Positions 10,070-22,226 of a DNA stretch of 64,000 nt are shown piece by piece. Position 1 is the stretch's first letter. Each line of letters starts with the position of its first letter. The notes under the pieces were generated by a model. That model was not told the origin of the DNA. It did not search any database and was given only the letters and a program-made list of their open reading frames with translations. The position numbers were made by a program, and so were the translations under genes. Source of the stretch: Przewalskia tangutica (lineage: Eukaryota > Streptophyta > Magnoliopsida > Solanales > Solanaceae); NCBI GenBank assembly GCA_029844215.1, contig CM056724.1:82045093-82109092 (forward strand). The letters are read 5' to 3'.

Positions 10070-12453
10070 TCTCACGCCCGAACCGGGCGTGGTCGTGCCT
10101 ACCTGGGCACCCTTCTACCTTAACAACTAAGTAAACTACGGAAATTAAATAACACCTCTTTTTTTTTTAAACCAATCATACGTGCAAGGGCAAAGCCGAC
10201 AAGGCTGCCATATAATTAACATAAACAAAAGACACTACGATGTACACGAGTCCAATCCCACATATGAATACAGACCTCTAAGAGTTATACTGAACTATGA
10301 CGGGACAAGGCCCCGCCGTACCCATAACTGTACAAAAGCACATCTTGAAAGAAATTATACCAAAAGATAAACTCGAGCGAAGGAGCTATCCCAAAACTCT
10401 GAGCAGGGTCCTACACCTGCAGATCACCAAACAGCGTACCTAAACCTGCGGCATGAACGCAGCCCCCCGAAGGAGGTCAGTACGAAGAATGTACCAAGTA
10501 TGTGAAATGTTAGCATCAGAATGAAATCATAACATCTAAACAAAGCAGAGACATGTATGATAGCCAACCTACGAGACACAATACATAAGCGGTCATATCA
10601 AGTCGGGGACGATGCCTCAAAGTCACTACTCAAATAACGAGACACGGTGCCTTACTAACAATGAGAGTAAATAGTAGTATACTTACAATATAAAATAGGA
10701 AGCTCACGATCAAAGAAGGACCACCCGCCCGCAGTATCATTAAGCAATCCTACACCTGGGACTATTTCACAAGCATAGGTCGCGTGGACCCGCATGAGGT
10801 ATTCCTCGCATGGGACTATTTCACCCGGATAAGCCCTTACGGACTCGCATGAGGTATTCCTCGCATAGGCTGTATCCGCCCGCATGGGACTATTTCACCT
10901 CCATAAGCCCTTGCGGACTCGCATGAGGTATTCCTCGCATCGTGGGTAGCGAATCCACGGAATATGCAATTGCCACAAACCCGGGGAATGACCCCGAAAT
11001 GAATGATATACCACTAGCACAAAACCGACTATTACCAGCACACATAGGCGATTCTCAATTAAACAAGCCAAAGTACTTATCAAGGCACACATAGAATAAT
11101 TCTCAATTAAACAAGCCAAAGTACTTATCAAGGCACACATAGAAAAATTCTCAATTAAACAAGCAAAAGTACTACGTACGTACATTCTTTTCAAAAGACT
11201 ATTTTCTATGTAAAACCCCGAGATACTAACACCCGTAGTATCAAGGTGTGTCTATTTTTTTCAAAGTAAGTTACTACACTTTTAGAAACTCATTTCAAAG
11301 CTTGAAACCAAGTAACTCAAATTTTCACAATATAGGCAACTTATGCCCATTAATCAAAATAGACAACTTTCTAAACCTTCCATAAAGCCGTTATAACCAA
11401 CTTCCCATAAAGCCGTTATAACCCTTTATGGTTTTTAGACAATTTCATTCTTTTTATAACCAGGAGACTTATACTTAAAACCAAGTATCACAAACTTTCA
11501 AATCAAGTTCCTTAATCTTTCAAAATACTTCGAGTCTCTTAATTTATAGAAAACAAGTTTCTTCTACTTTTAAACCTCAAGTAACTCACACCATTAAAAC
11601 AAGTTACTTCTCTTAAATCATGTCATTTCTCCTCTTTTAAAACAATTAAGTAAATCACTCCTTTGACTCCCCTAAAGTCATTATAATGACCTTTAGGTTT
11701 TGGAACTAAGGCACTAGCCAAAAGGTTTGGAAACCACTTCTTTTCAAGACTACATGTACTTTAAGTAAAATACTTTCACTCTTAAGAATCCAAACTTCAC
11801 TAAGGCAATGGATTATACAACTTACAATTTAAACATCAAAGTACAATCAAGGAAGTACATAGAACAAATTCTATTTTAGGCAATCCAAATACAACCAAGG
11901 AATGGATCATTTAAGGAGTAGGACATACTTTCTTTATCTTAAGGAATCATGCTAGAAGAGGAGATAGTTCACATACCTTTTCGGCTAAATCCACAAGCTA
12001 AGCCGAATACGCCGTATGTAGAATTGTCAACCTATAATGGTCACAACATGACTATCAATTTCTAGTCTCTAACGTAGAATAATACTAAGTAAACGGTCTC
12101 TTATTCTACGGAAAATCAAGCAAAGACCTCCTTTGTTTCTACTTACTTTGCCACCTTTTTCAAGGCCGAATACAATAACCAACACGCCACATTTAAGGCT
12201 CAAAACAACAACCAATCAAAGGGGATTACACGCCTTACAATACGTGTAAAATTCCGCCCCACAATTAATACGAAGTAGTTCCATATTCAAGCCATTCTCG
12301 GCCAACAACATAACCAACAATTCAAAGTCTTTTCCAATCCTTTTCCAATTCCAAGTTCTAAGGGCTAACATGTTATATAGTCATAAACAACTTCATCAAC
12401 TACAATTTCCTTCTTTATACAACATGCGACGACTTAAACTAATAATCGACTTG
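10070..12453 (-). mobile_element. Right (5') LTR of element B, first part
   Basis: Homologous to 3416-8123 without S1. Its first bases are slightly altered (TCTCACG for TGTCACG). It carries the hairpin module (about 10274-10486) and both repeat clusters. It is interrupted at 12453 by R and resumes at 34139. Confidence 0.87.
10274..10486 (-). other. Conserved multi-hairpin module, B right LTR
   Basis: Matches 3617-3832. It includes the CTGCG/CGCAG hairpin with GGCATGAACG loop and the large GC-rich hairpin. Confidence 0.6.
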
Positions 12454-12678
12454 TGAAGATACTTAAGAGTTAGAGAGATGTTTCTCTCACTAGGCGAAAA
12501 TGCTCTCAACATTCTTCCCTAGTCGCTCTTCTACGTCTCACTTCTTCTATGATTTTCATCAACTGATATACTACACGGATTGTTCTTTGATCTAATCCGT
12601 CCTACGTTGAAGTTTGTGTGTTCATTTCACGTTCACTTTAATTGATTTGTTATAGAGTGAGTTATCTTCCTTCTAGCC

Positions 12679-14174
12679 ATGAGAAAGAATATAAAGATTT
12701 CAGCCAAAAGAAAGAAAGAGATTAGTTTGCTTTTTCAAGATTTGAATTTGAAGAGTGCATTTCCGGGGGGGGGCGGCTTCCGGCGGTGGCCAGTGTGCTT
12801 CTCTGAACTTTGTGGAGTATTCGGGTCAGGCGGGTATTGCAGGATTGTTAGTAGGTCAGGAGGGTGATCTTGGTGTGCATGAGGGTCATGTTGGTGGTCC
12901 TGGGCCGAGGATGCAGCTCTTTGTTTCTCCCAACCTTCCGGTGGCATCCTCAACTGGTGTTCCGGTTGGAAAACTTGACACTGGAAGGCATACGGGTCTT
13001 GACGGATATCCCGGGTCTTTTGCGGGTATGTTGGGTGGTCCCGGGTTGCAGGAGGGTAGTGATGGTGATAAGGGGTTGTGGTTGAAACCCATGGGTCACC
13101 GTTCTATAGTGTTTAAGTCCAAAGTGGCTTTTCCGGCAGACTCCTTGGAAGTCGGAAAGGCAGCTGCGGTTCCGGTAGGCTCTCTTGACTCTGGGGGGAT
13201 CGCGGATCTTGATAGGGATCCCGGGTCGAAAGTGGGTATGGAGGGTGGTCCCGGGTTGCAGGAGGGTGGTGTTGATGTTCATGATTTGTGGTTTGAACCC
13301 TTGGATCGCCGATCCTTGGTTTCTGAGTACATAGAGGTTTTTCCGGCGGGCACTTTGGATGCCAAGGCGAAAGCGGGTCTCAAGGTTAGTCTCGGGTCGA
13401 AGGAGGGTCAGAAGGGTGGTCATGGGCTGCTGATTGGTCACGTTGGTGGTCGCGGGTCATGGCTGCAGCCTAAGGGCCTTGTAGTGCCCGATGATGGTTC
13501 ATTTCCCATGGTTCTTGGTAATTCAAATCGTGCGGAAGTCGAACAGCCTACCCTTCAAACGAGACTTGGTAAAGTGGGGAATTTAATTGCTGAGAGAACC
13601 AAGGAAACATCTCATTCAATGGGACATCGAAACTTGATAAGGGTGAGAACTGAAGAGTCAACTCTTCTAATGAATTCAAAGGTTACGGAAACCAAAGGGG
13701 CAGCTCGTCAAAAGAGGTTTGGAAACTTAATGGCTACGGGATTCGAAGGGACTACTCTTCAAACAACTTTTGACACTGGATGGTTTGCGGATCTTGATAG
13801 AGATCTCGGGTCAAATATGGGTATGGTGGGGGGTCCCGGGTTACAAGAGGGTCGTGATAGTGGTCATGGGTTGTGGATGGAACCCATGGGTCACGGTATG
13901 AAGGGTAATCATATGAAGGATAATGGTGTGGCTTATAGTTGTTTTCCGACTGGCAACATGGAGGTCGGAGAAGAAACGGGTCATGTGGATGATCCTGGGT
14001 CGATGGCGGGTCAGGACGGTGGTCATGGGTCAGTGTTCATGTCCATGAGGCATCAATCAAAGGTTGGTGAAGCCGTCGGGACATCATTTCCCACGGACAT
14101 TGAGAATGCAAATGTTGCGGTTTCTGAAGCCCCACCCCTTCTCGAGGGAATGACGGGTCGCATGGGTGGGCATG
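12679..14174 (+). pseudogene. Repeat-rich ORF of retroposon R, 5' part
   Basis: Product not recognised. A first ATG at 12679 opens a lysine-rich start (MRKNIKISAKRKKEISLLF). A G run at 12765-12773 shifts the frame into a 491-codon frame from 12755, probably one protein split by a homopolymer error or real shift. The protein is rich in Gly, Asp and Leu with degenerate repeats: units around GGPGLQEG recur at 13027, 13243 and 13834, each followed by a W-x-P-M/L segment. A second, different segment (13393-13775, AERTKETSHSMGHR) recurs after the C insertion. No RT, endonuclease, zinc knuckle or membrane segment is seen. The frame continues at 33283. Confidence 0.6.
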
Positions 14175-14387
14175 TGTCACGACCCGAACCCGGGCCCGTG
14201 ACTGGTGCCTTACCCCGGGCACCCAAGTAGACATACATCAGAGTAATCAGCGGAACATAAAACAAGACATGGAATATCAAGAAGTGTAAAACAGAAATCT
14301 GAGAAAACTTGCCTTTCGGCACATATATATAAAACTTAAATCTGAACAGTTACATCCCTTTTACAACTCTGCCCACAACAGTACTAC

Positions 14388-14568
14388 AAACCTCTAAGAA
14401 TGATATGACAACAATGGCGGACGGGGCCCGCCATACCCTGAATGTACAACGACAGGACTATACCATCGATAAGCCTCGGAGAAACGGAGATTCCCAAACG
14501 AATGCGATCCTAAGAGCGAGGATCAACACGGTGTACTTACTGCGGCATGAACGCAGCCGAAGGAGGTC
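14388..14568 (-). other. Conserved multi-hairpin module, C left LTR
   Basis: Hairpins ATGGCGG/CCGCCAT (about 14414-14433), GATCCT/AGGATC (14505-14523) and CTGCG/CGCAG (14540-14556). Confidence 0.65.
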
Positions 14569-17198
14569 GATAACGGTACCAAGTATGTGAAAGCGCAAAA
14601 ATCGTAAATGAAATCATAGTAGTCTATATAAAGCAGAGACATGTATGATAACCAAACTACTGATTACAATAAATAGCGATATGTCAAGTCAGGGACTCAC
14701 GCCCTCAAAGTCATCACTCAATATATAACTATGGGTCTCACGCCCGCAACATCAATCATGCCCGTGGAATACCTTCCTCACTGCCGGCAGTCTATGATAT
14801 AAAAGCACCAAGGAATACACATGAACACCAGGTCCCACATGTGTCATCATAAAACCGTACGGGGTAAGTACGAAGGCATAGCCGACTACTAAAACCCACA
14901 GTACTAACAAGATCATAAACTGTATCATGAGATCTGTCTAGACCGTCACATGATCAAAGCCGCCACTTCCGCAGTATCTAATGTGCGCGTCTAGCCTGGA
15001 ACTTCCATTTGCTCGCATAGGCCAACCTCGTAGGCCCGCATGAGGTATTCCGCATCGAGGGTAGCTACTCCCGCGTCCGCTCGACTCGCGATCCGCGTGG
15101 CCACATAGACCGCATGACCATAAAGGCCGCACACTAACTCGAACTCGTAGCTCGCATAGGTCCGGGACCCGCATGAGGTATCCTCGAATCATAGTCACCT
15201 GCATCGCACGAGTATTACCCCGCGTTGGAGGCGGCAACCTCGGGATCATGTCAAGGTGAGTGGTACAATACCAACATAACGGTTGATCGTTAAACAACTT
15301 AAGCGCAATCGAGGAAACCCTTTACACAATCATCACAAGATACTAACACACACGTAGCATCCTAGCATGATTACTTATCAAATCAACAAGAAAGTATTAC
15401 AAGACTATCACAAACCAACACAATCAAGTTATTCACACAAGGTACTTTCTACTATATGATTAACAAGATCGGGTTTTTATCCCCAAAGTACTACATACAT
15501 TAATTCTTTAAAAGATCCGTTTCTTTCACAAAAGTCACACAATACCCGTAGTATAAAAATAGAGTGACTATCTTTTGAAGTAAATCAAAACACTACTCTT
15601 TGTAAAATCAAGTAACAACATTCTTTTCCAAACGTTCAAGTTTGCCTAATTTCAATTACTCAAGTTTCTCATTTTCGAAAGGTTTCGTAGTTCATAGTAT
15701 TAATCACTTAATGATATAATTCTCTTTGAAAGCAATTTGAGAAACATATGTCTGATATGTGAGTAGGTTATTCTTGTTTATAACAATCTTATTAAAGCAG
15801 CCATGATCTAGGAAATGTAATATCATTTTATCTCATCTTAGCTTCTATGCAGATGGAGGTTTCTACTGGTTTTAATAATACTTTAATTGTCAATACATTT
15901 CCCCTTTATTAGCGCTGTTGTGGTTTGTTCGATACTTATTCTGATTTCCGAAATCAGTAAAACATTATTCCTTTTTTAAAAACCAAATACTCATTACTCA
16001 CGAATGAGGTTTCACACTTTGTTAACAAAATTCAGATTAATTCAATTAAGTCAAGTCTCTTATCTTTTAAGATCAAGTCTCTTAACTTCTAAAATCAATA
16101 AACCATTTTTTTTATCTCTCTTAAGCCGTTATACTTAACTTCCCATAAAGCTAGTATAACTCTTAAGTTTTTAAAACCAAGTATTACTCTTCTGTTAAAA
16201 ATGATTCAGTATTCTTTTGAAATACTTCAAGATTATTCAGGCTTAAGTCAAAAGACATTGCCGTAATTATTATTCAGTTAACACGCGTACGTCTACCGTA
16301 CTATATATATTTTAAAATATCATGCTCAAGAGTATAGGAAGAATCACATACCTCGCGACGATTATCGACTATTAGCAAAACGCTCCACGGCTATAACCCT
16401 GCTAGCCTTGTCCACCTTTCAAGTAGAACATGCTACTTGCAGAACTTTCAACCTATAAAGGTTATACAAGTCTATCAACGTCTAGACTACTCGGTAGAAT
16501 AAATCTAGATACAAGTTTCTACGAAAAATTGGGCAAAGACTTCCTACCACAAACTTCACAAGTCTCATCAGAAATACGATCCTATGTAAGTCTGATTCAT
16601 TTCTCTTCTTATATACCTTCCTTGTATATAACTTATACTTTAATTCTTATACTTCAACATTATGCAAACTCTAATTACAAAAGGGAGACAAGATATTTAC
16701 CTCGATAAGCCCAAAATTATCCAAGTTTAAATATCGATCCTGAGCAACGTTTAGCTCCTACTCTGGGCGCTCCAACCCGCTCCAAACAACCCTTAGAAGT
16801 TCTACGCAACTTCTACTTAATACTTCAACCAACTGTGAAGATTTTCCTTAGGGTTTCGTTTTGAGACAAAAAGGACAAAAGGTAGTATTTCCGGGCTCTA
16901 CGTATAGAGGTAACTTTTGGAATACTACAAGGTATAAGGCTAAGGTATTTTGGGTATAGTAACAATACTTGGAGAGTATTTCTACCAAGAGGGGGGGTGT
17001 ATTTGCGAGAACAACTAGGCAAGGTGGGGGGGGTACTCTCGGCCAAGGGCCTCACAAAGGGGAGGGGTGCTCTCGGCCAATGGCCTTCTCAAGGGGGAGG
17101 GGGAGGCTAGGACGAGAACACTACACTAAGGGGGGGAAAGAGGGCTTTCAAGACTTAGAAGTTTTTGGATGAAGAAGTCTTCACAAAGGGGGGGGGGG

Positions 17199-17206
17199 TA
17201 TTTATA
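17199..17206 (-). promoter_or_regulatory. TATA box of C left LTR
   Basis: TATAAATA on the minus strand, about 400 bases from the LTR start, next to a G/C homopolymer-rich tract. Confidence 0.6.
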
Positions 17207-17600
17207 GGAAGGTCAATGGCCAAGATCAAGCCATGTGGGGGGCAAGTGGAGGGCCAAGATTTGCCCAAGTGCCCCCTACCCCTACTCCACAAAACAAGGC
17301 ACCAAACAAGGCACAAAATAAGGCCAAAAACCGTGACCCAATCGGCCAACTTGACCGCCCACTAGAGGGTGACAAGTGTCGCCCTCTCGTTGGTCCAAAA
17401 CATTTCGTCTCTCGGAAAAATCCGCAAAAATTATAAATGACATAGCCGGAATTTTCCCTTCGCAAGTTTTGTAAAACGTTTCGTCGAAAAATGACTCTAA
17501 TCGGGGGTTGTGAACAAAATTCGAACCTTGCCTAACTTTAGGGCTTAAACTTTTCTACGTACGTCCTCACGTACATACTCTGGAAATACGGGGTATAACA

Positions 17601-17650
17601 TTCTCCCCTCCTTAGAAACATTCGTCCCGAATGTTCCTTCTAAGTCTCAA
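17601..17650 (-). promoter_or_regulatory. PPT and adjacent palindrome of element C
   Basis: Minus-strand purine run AAGGAGGGGAGAA abutting the 3' LTR, preceded by the AACATTCG/CGAATGTT inverted repeat. Confidence 0.8.
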
Positions 17651-18194
17651 AACAAACATGCGTCAGTATAGTCTTCCCTGCTATACTTATGAAAACAATC
17701 ATGCCACACCTGGCCACAAAATCACACACGCGCAAATACTTACATCCAAGTCCACGAGGAATCACCTCCATCACTACAAAAGCTCCCACCCAAGGGTTAA
17801 GAGATACTCCCTTCGCATCTTCACCTTACAAAAGCAATGATCACATCTATGTTCTTAACACATGCTCGCTTCTCCCCTTACTCGTCGTACCCTTCTCGTA
17901 CACTCGAACTCTTTCTCATAGCTTACCACATTTCTGCTACTGCTTCAGTTTTCCAAAAAAAAAAATCTCGGGGTTACTATCTTCAACTTGGTCATCATTA
18001 ACTGTGAACACTCTGGATGGATCTCCGATACCTTCCCGAACATAACAACACGAAAGACTCGACGCACTGCCTCCCACGCTGGACGACAATGCCAACTTTA
18101 GGCAACCTGGCCTATCCTCCGAAGGATCTGAAAACGCTCCAAGTACCTCAGGCTAAGTTTTCTCACGACCCTAACCACATTCTGCTGAAACAGG
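17651..18194 (-). other. 3' untranslated region of element C
   Basis: Aligns on the minus strand with the equivalent stretch of F (about 59345-59930), including GAGGTGATTCCTCGTGGACT and GGCCAGGTGTGGCATGATTG. It contains decayed traces of the integrase tail region (GATGGATCTCCGATACC at 18015). Small ORFs here are not convincing genes. Confidence 0.5.
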
Positions 18195-18425
18195 TATGAA
18201 CCAACAATCTGAACCTTACCAACATCGAACCAATCGACCGGCAATTTACACTTCCGCCCCTATAAGGCTTCATAAGGCGACATCCGAATACTGAAATGGT
18301 AGCTAAAGCACTCCCTCAACAGGAGGCAACAACCCTCACAGCTACCCCTGAAATCCAAACACTGGCCCGAGGGCGAATGCGATACTGAGACTCACCGGAG
18401 TTCCTACCCTGCCTGGTAAAACTTC
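18195..18425 (-). pseudogene. Integrase C-terminal remnant, element C
   Basis: Degraded minus-strand match to the end of the integrase core and following region of T (compare 36180-36480): the part corresponding to the MAPYDALYGRKCRSLIGWFDVG segment is recognisable but full of frame changes. The catalytic residues and zinc-binding domain are not present. Shared with F at 58960-59340, so it was inherited from a common non-autonomous ancestor. Confidence 0.65.
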
Positions 18426-18533
18426 CAAAAAAAGAAGTAGCCAAAACCTGGGCTTCACTGTCTGTCATAAGGTAAAAGCAGGCACCTCGTGCAGCCTTAC
18501 AACCTTCTTGCTATAAACATCTCGCATAACTTA

Positions 18534-18836
18534 CTACCGAGTACACGGTTTGACTAAAAGATAAGACGGGCTGACCTCCTCGGCCCGACTACTGGTCGAA
18601 TGCATCCACGAACTCGTACGCTGGTTAACTAAACATGTGCCTAACACCCTCATGACCCTAACACAAAGCGGGACCACCATAAACTGACCCCACCACCATA
18701 CAGGCCGCGGGTTGACCCGCAATTGGTCCCCAACCCGACCCACTATCACGCAAAACTCTTGTTCCCCGATCCGGAACAATCTCATAATCAAGTCACGAAA
18801 ACCTAGTGGTCTTCTTAGATCACTACCCTCATTCAT
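18534..18836 (-). CDS. Small ORF over the conserved post-gag block, element C
   Basis: A 100-codon minus-strand ORF of unknown function covers the block shared by B, C, E and F. In C, E and F the same frame reads related peptides with RPVWWWGQFMVVP (C), a Gly-Gln-Phe centre and a tail ending SSW. E has a stop upstream of the block and F a stop after it. No known domain is recognised and no start signal is conserved. It may be a small accessory peptide, a remnant of an older gene, or a non-coding signal that happens to be open. It lies between the gag zinc knuckles and the integrase remnant. Confidence 0.35.
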   Translation of the reverse strand: MNEGSDLRRPLGFRDLIMRLFRIGEQEFCVIVGRVGDQLRVNPRPVWWWGQFMVVPLCVRVMRVLGTCLVNQRTSSWMHSTSSRAEEVSPSYLLVKPCTR

Positions 18837-19089
18837 TCCACACTACTCAGGGACTTATCACACAAATATATCTTACGTGCACTATGCACTCCGATAAGGG
18901 TCAAACATAAACTAAATCTTTTACTTGAGATGACCTTGCCTCTAAGGTCTCTACGTATAAAACTCTAAGGCTCACACTTTCCCTTATCCCCAACCTTACC
19001 CTTTTAACTAACCATGATTTCTAATCACAATTATCACACATACAATCTCTAGAGGGTTAAGGATATACCTGTTCATCGCTTCACTCCCT

Positions 19090-19646
19090 TAGTCGTCTAA
19101 TCAAACTCGCCTGTAGGCATAGCCAGGAAGATGACGAACTACCCACCGATCCTGAAGGCTGAGTCCTCCTACTTGCATCCCTCCTACTAGGACATCCTTT
19201 CGACACATGGCCCTGACGGCCGCAGGTAAAACAAGTACCAACTAAAAGACGACATTCCCCGGGATGACGCCTGTCACCTTGTGAACACTGAGAAAATCAA
19301 TCCGATCGGGCCGGAACCTTCGTGTAGCGTGGAACCTAAGCTCGAGCTCGACCAACTCCTGCATACCGAACGCCCCGAACCCGCGGAGGACCACTGCTAC
19401 CGGTGGATGTGCATATCTAATCTCTTGGTAAGGCGATTCGCCTCGAAAGTTACCAAAGGACGCGCTTGCTCGCCTCTTCTCGCCCTGGTTAACCCGTCGA
19501 TCTCTATGTTTCTTGGCCTGATGCGCATAAGCCCGTACACAGGCCATGCTCAAGCCTAACTGAAGAATTACTCTTGCACTACCCTCTCTTAGATAGTCGT
19601 CAAGACCCGTGATAAATCGATACATCATATACTCTCTGGTAGCTAC
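19090..19646 (-). pseudogene. gag: gag, capsid C-terminal and zinc-knuckle part, element C
   Basis: Continues, beyond the D insertion, the gag that starts at 29539. The frame at 19694-19242 (its first codons lie in D) reads YRFITGLDDYLREG followed by a basic linker; zinc-knuckle sequence CFTCGRQGHVSKGCP follows in another frame near 19240-19190. The capsid core with DPQEFIRQ is missing; comparison with F (57733-57745) places the deletion at the same point, which coincides with the site where D inserted. NC function might be retained; capsid assembly would not. Confidence 0.75.
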
Positions 19647-20106
19647 TGTAATACCCCGTATTTCCAGAGTATGTACGTAAGGGAATACGTACAAAAAGTT
19701 TGGCCTTAGTTAGCCTTGGACGTTTTCTTTTGTACACAACTCGCTAAAAGAATCGTTTTCCGACGAAACGTTTCCACAGCTTTCGTAGAGTAAATTCCGG
19801 CTATGCCATTTCTTATTTTTGCGGATTTTTCCGAGAGACGAAACATTTTTGACCAACGGGAGGGTGACATGTGTCACCCTCACATTGGAAGCAAGTGGGG
19901 TGGCTTTGGACGATTGGACGTCCAAAGAGGGGTGTTGGCCTTGGCCGATTGGGTCCTTGTTTAGGCCTTGTTTTGTGGAGTGTTTTGTGGAGTGTTTTGT
20001 GGAGTGTTTTGTGGAGTAGGAGTTAGGGTGCACTTGGCTTGATCTTGGCCTTACACTTGCCTTGCACTTGTCTTCATCTTGGCCATTGGTTTGCCAAGGC
20101 TTGAGC

Positions 20107-20114
20107 TATAAATA
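20107..20114 (+). promoter_or_regulatory. TATA box of D 5' LTR
   Basis: TATAAATA 460 bases into the LTR, followed by pyrimidine-rich sequence. Transcription would start shortly after, leaving about 1.9 kb of LTR (R plus U5) at the head of the RNA. Confidence 0.65.
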
Positions 20115-21639
20115 CCCCCTTAGAGATGAAGAGTTATTCATCCACAAAGTTATCTTCCAAGTCTAAAAATCCTCTCCTCTCCCTTAAGCTTTTCGTCCAA
20201 ACACCTCTTCCCTCCCCTTGTGTAGTATGGCCGAGAGCCTACCCCCCTAGCCTAGCCGAAATCTACCCCCCCTCCCTTGGTAGAAAAAGTTGTCTTCTTG
20301 TATCGTTATAATGCCCAAAATACCCTAGCCCAAATACCTTAGTACTTAGTAGAAGTTGTGAAGAACTTCTAAGGTTTCCTTGGAGCATACAACTTAGGAG
20401 CAAAACCTTGCCCAGGCGCGACTTTTTTCTAGGATATTATTGGGCTTACCGAGGTAACTAATCCTAAACCTCTTTTGAATTAGAGAATACTTACTGTTGT
20501 TGTATTAGAATAAGTATTAGATACTTAGAAGAATATCACAGAATAATATTGAACTGTACTCACATAGGACTGTTTTCACAGTAGACTTACATAGCTCACC
20601 AGGTAGGGTTGTGCTGCCCGACTTTCCGTAGAATTATGAACCCCCTGTTTAGAATGACCTTCAGAGTAGTCTTTAATAGATATCTGTGACTATTATAGGC
20701 TGACTCTCTGCGCGCGACATATTCAACTTGGCGGGTGGTTTTCGCTGAGAAGGTATGTGATTCTTCCTAAAGCATGATATTTTACGATAATACTTACGGC
20801 AATGCCTCACGGCTTAAGCCTGAATGATACTTACGGCAATGCCTCACGGCTTAAGCCTGAATAATAAAGAACTGGAAACATTTCAAAAGACTACTGACTC
20901 ATATTAACAGAAGAGAACTAATTGGTTTTAAATGAAGCTTAAGAGTTATACTAGCTTTATGGGAAGTAAGTATAACCACTTAAGATTTATAAAAGAAACA
21001 AGTTTGCCTATGTGTTTGTAACAGACTTGTATTGTGAAAAGAATAATAAAGATGGTTGGATAAGTAGACATGATATGAGGCTATGTGTGTTAGTATCTTG
21101 TAACGTTTGTATAGGTGAGTATCCTTGTTGTGCTTATGTTGTTATGTTAGTATACTATCACTCACCTCTTGAGATGATACCGGGGGTTAAGCTGTCCTCC
21201 GATGCGGGGTAGACTCAGGCGGTCTGGGACCATGATTCGAGAATACCTCATGCGGGTCCAGGGGGCCTATGCGGAGCTACGAGTTCCGTGTTAGTATGCG
21301 GGTTATACCTCACGCGATGCATGTGGCTACGCGACAACGAGTCGGGGCGACGCCGAGGAGTAGCTACCGACGCGGGTTATACCTCATGCGCCCACGTGAG
21401 TGGCCTACGCGACTCGAGTTCGGGATTAGGCTTGCAGAATGATGATATGGGCGAGTGGCCCTGTTTCGATCATTCGCAGCCTAGACAAGACCTATTACAG
21501 TTACCTATTGTTGCTTTTATTTGTGATGTGCACCACGTGCGGTTTCTCGGTTGTTTCACACATATTTGTAAACCGGTTTTTAAATGATATGTTTTCATTT
21601 AAGTATTTTACGATTTCGCATACTTAGTACTGTTATCGA

Positions 21640-21842
21640 CCTCCTTCGGGGCTGCTCATGCCGCAGGTGGCAAAGCAGTGTGCTAGATCCACATCCTTAG
21701 GATCTTTGCGTTGGTGTCGTGAGCTCCATCTTCTCGGAGGCTCTACTTTGGGTATGATCTCGTATTGTAGATAGTTTTGTCTGATCAGGGTATGGCGGGC
21801 CCTGTCCCGCCATAGTTGTTTACTTCCAGAGGTCTGTAGTAC
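21640..21842 (+). other. Conserved multi-hairpin module, D 5' LTR
   Basis: Carries the CCTCCTTCGGGG stem, the CATGCCGCAG arm, AGATCC/GGATCT and the GC-rich hairpin, with several bases missing relative to the 3' LTR copy. Confidence 0.65.
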
Positions 21843-22028
21843 TATTGTACACTGGGATGTAATCGCAAAACTTGAGTTATTTATATTATGCCGAAAGGCA
21901 AGCTTTTCTTGAGATAAAGCGTGTCTTATTTTATAAATCGTTTCTGTCTTGTTTTATATTCCGCTGTTACTCGATGTATGACTACTTGGGTGCCTTAAGG
22001 CACGATCACGCCCCGAACGGTCGTGACA

Positions 22029-22226
22029 AAAGTGGTATCGAGCGATTAATCCTCGGAAAGTGTCTACAGATCGTATCTAGTAAGTCTTGATTATCGGTGT
22101 TGTGCACCACACCAATAATCGAGAGGCTATAGGATATTTAGGATTGGTTTCATTCTTCTCATTCGAGATCGTGCTTTAGAGTCGTGTTATAGGTTGGACC
22201 TCTAACGTATTCCTTTCCGTATGATT
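22029..22226 (+). promoter_or_regulatory. 5' leader and PBS of element D
   Basis: PBS at 22033-22043 (TGGTATCGAGC, initiator tRNA-Met type). The dimerisation-like hairpin at 22096-22113 has loop GTGCAC; two bases of the 5' stem (GT) are missing relative to other copies. Confidence 0.8.

Larger units (their letters stand above)
14175..17600 (-). mobile_element. Left (3') LTR of element C
   Basis: Starts TGTCACGACCCG and ends GGGGTATAACA, 3426 bp. Features: hairpin module (14388-14568), CGCATGAGG repeat cluster (about 15000-15190), a ~175-bp block also present in the E and F LTRs (15765-15942), long G runs (16985-17200, C-rich on the sense strand just downstream of the promoter), TATAAATA at 17206-17199 on the minus strand, and the U3 palindrome (17365-17386). 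Confidence 0.88.
19647..22028 (+). mobile_element. 5' LTR of element D
   Basis: Starts TGTAATACCCCG and ends CGGTCGTGACA. Contains the U3 palindrome (19861-19880), four ~13-bp repeats of TTTTGTGGAGTG (about 19970-20016), TATAAATA (20107-20114), a two-copy 40-bp tandem repeat (20790-20866), the direct-repeat cluster with CTCATGCGGG-type motifs (21240-21420) and the hairpin module (21640-21842). Confidence 0.9.

Noticed and set aside
12886..13441. Reverse-strand ORFs opposite the R ORF
   Set aside because: They mirror the repeat structure of the sense ORF; the polarity of poly(A) and TSD supports the plus strand.
22033..22043. Ty1/copia assignment from the initiator tRNA-Met PBS
   Set aside because: The domain order is protease, RT, RNase H, integrase with a chromodomain-like tail, which is Ty3/gypsy; this primer is used by both superfamilies.
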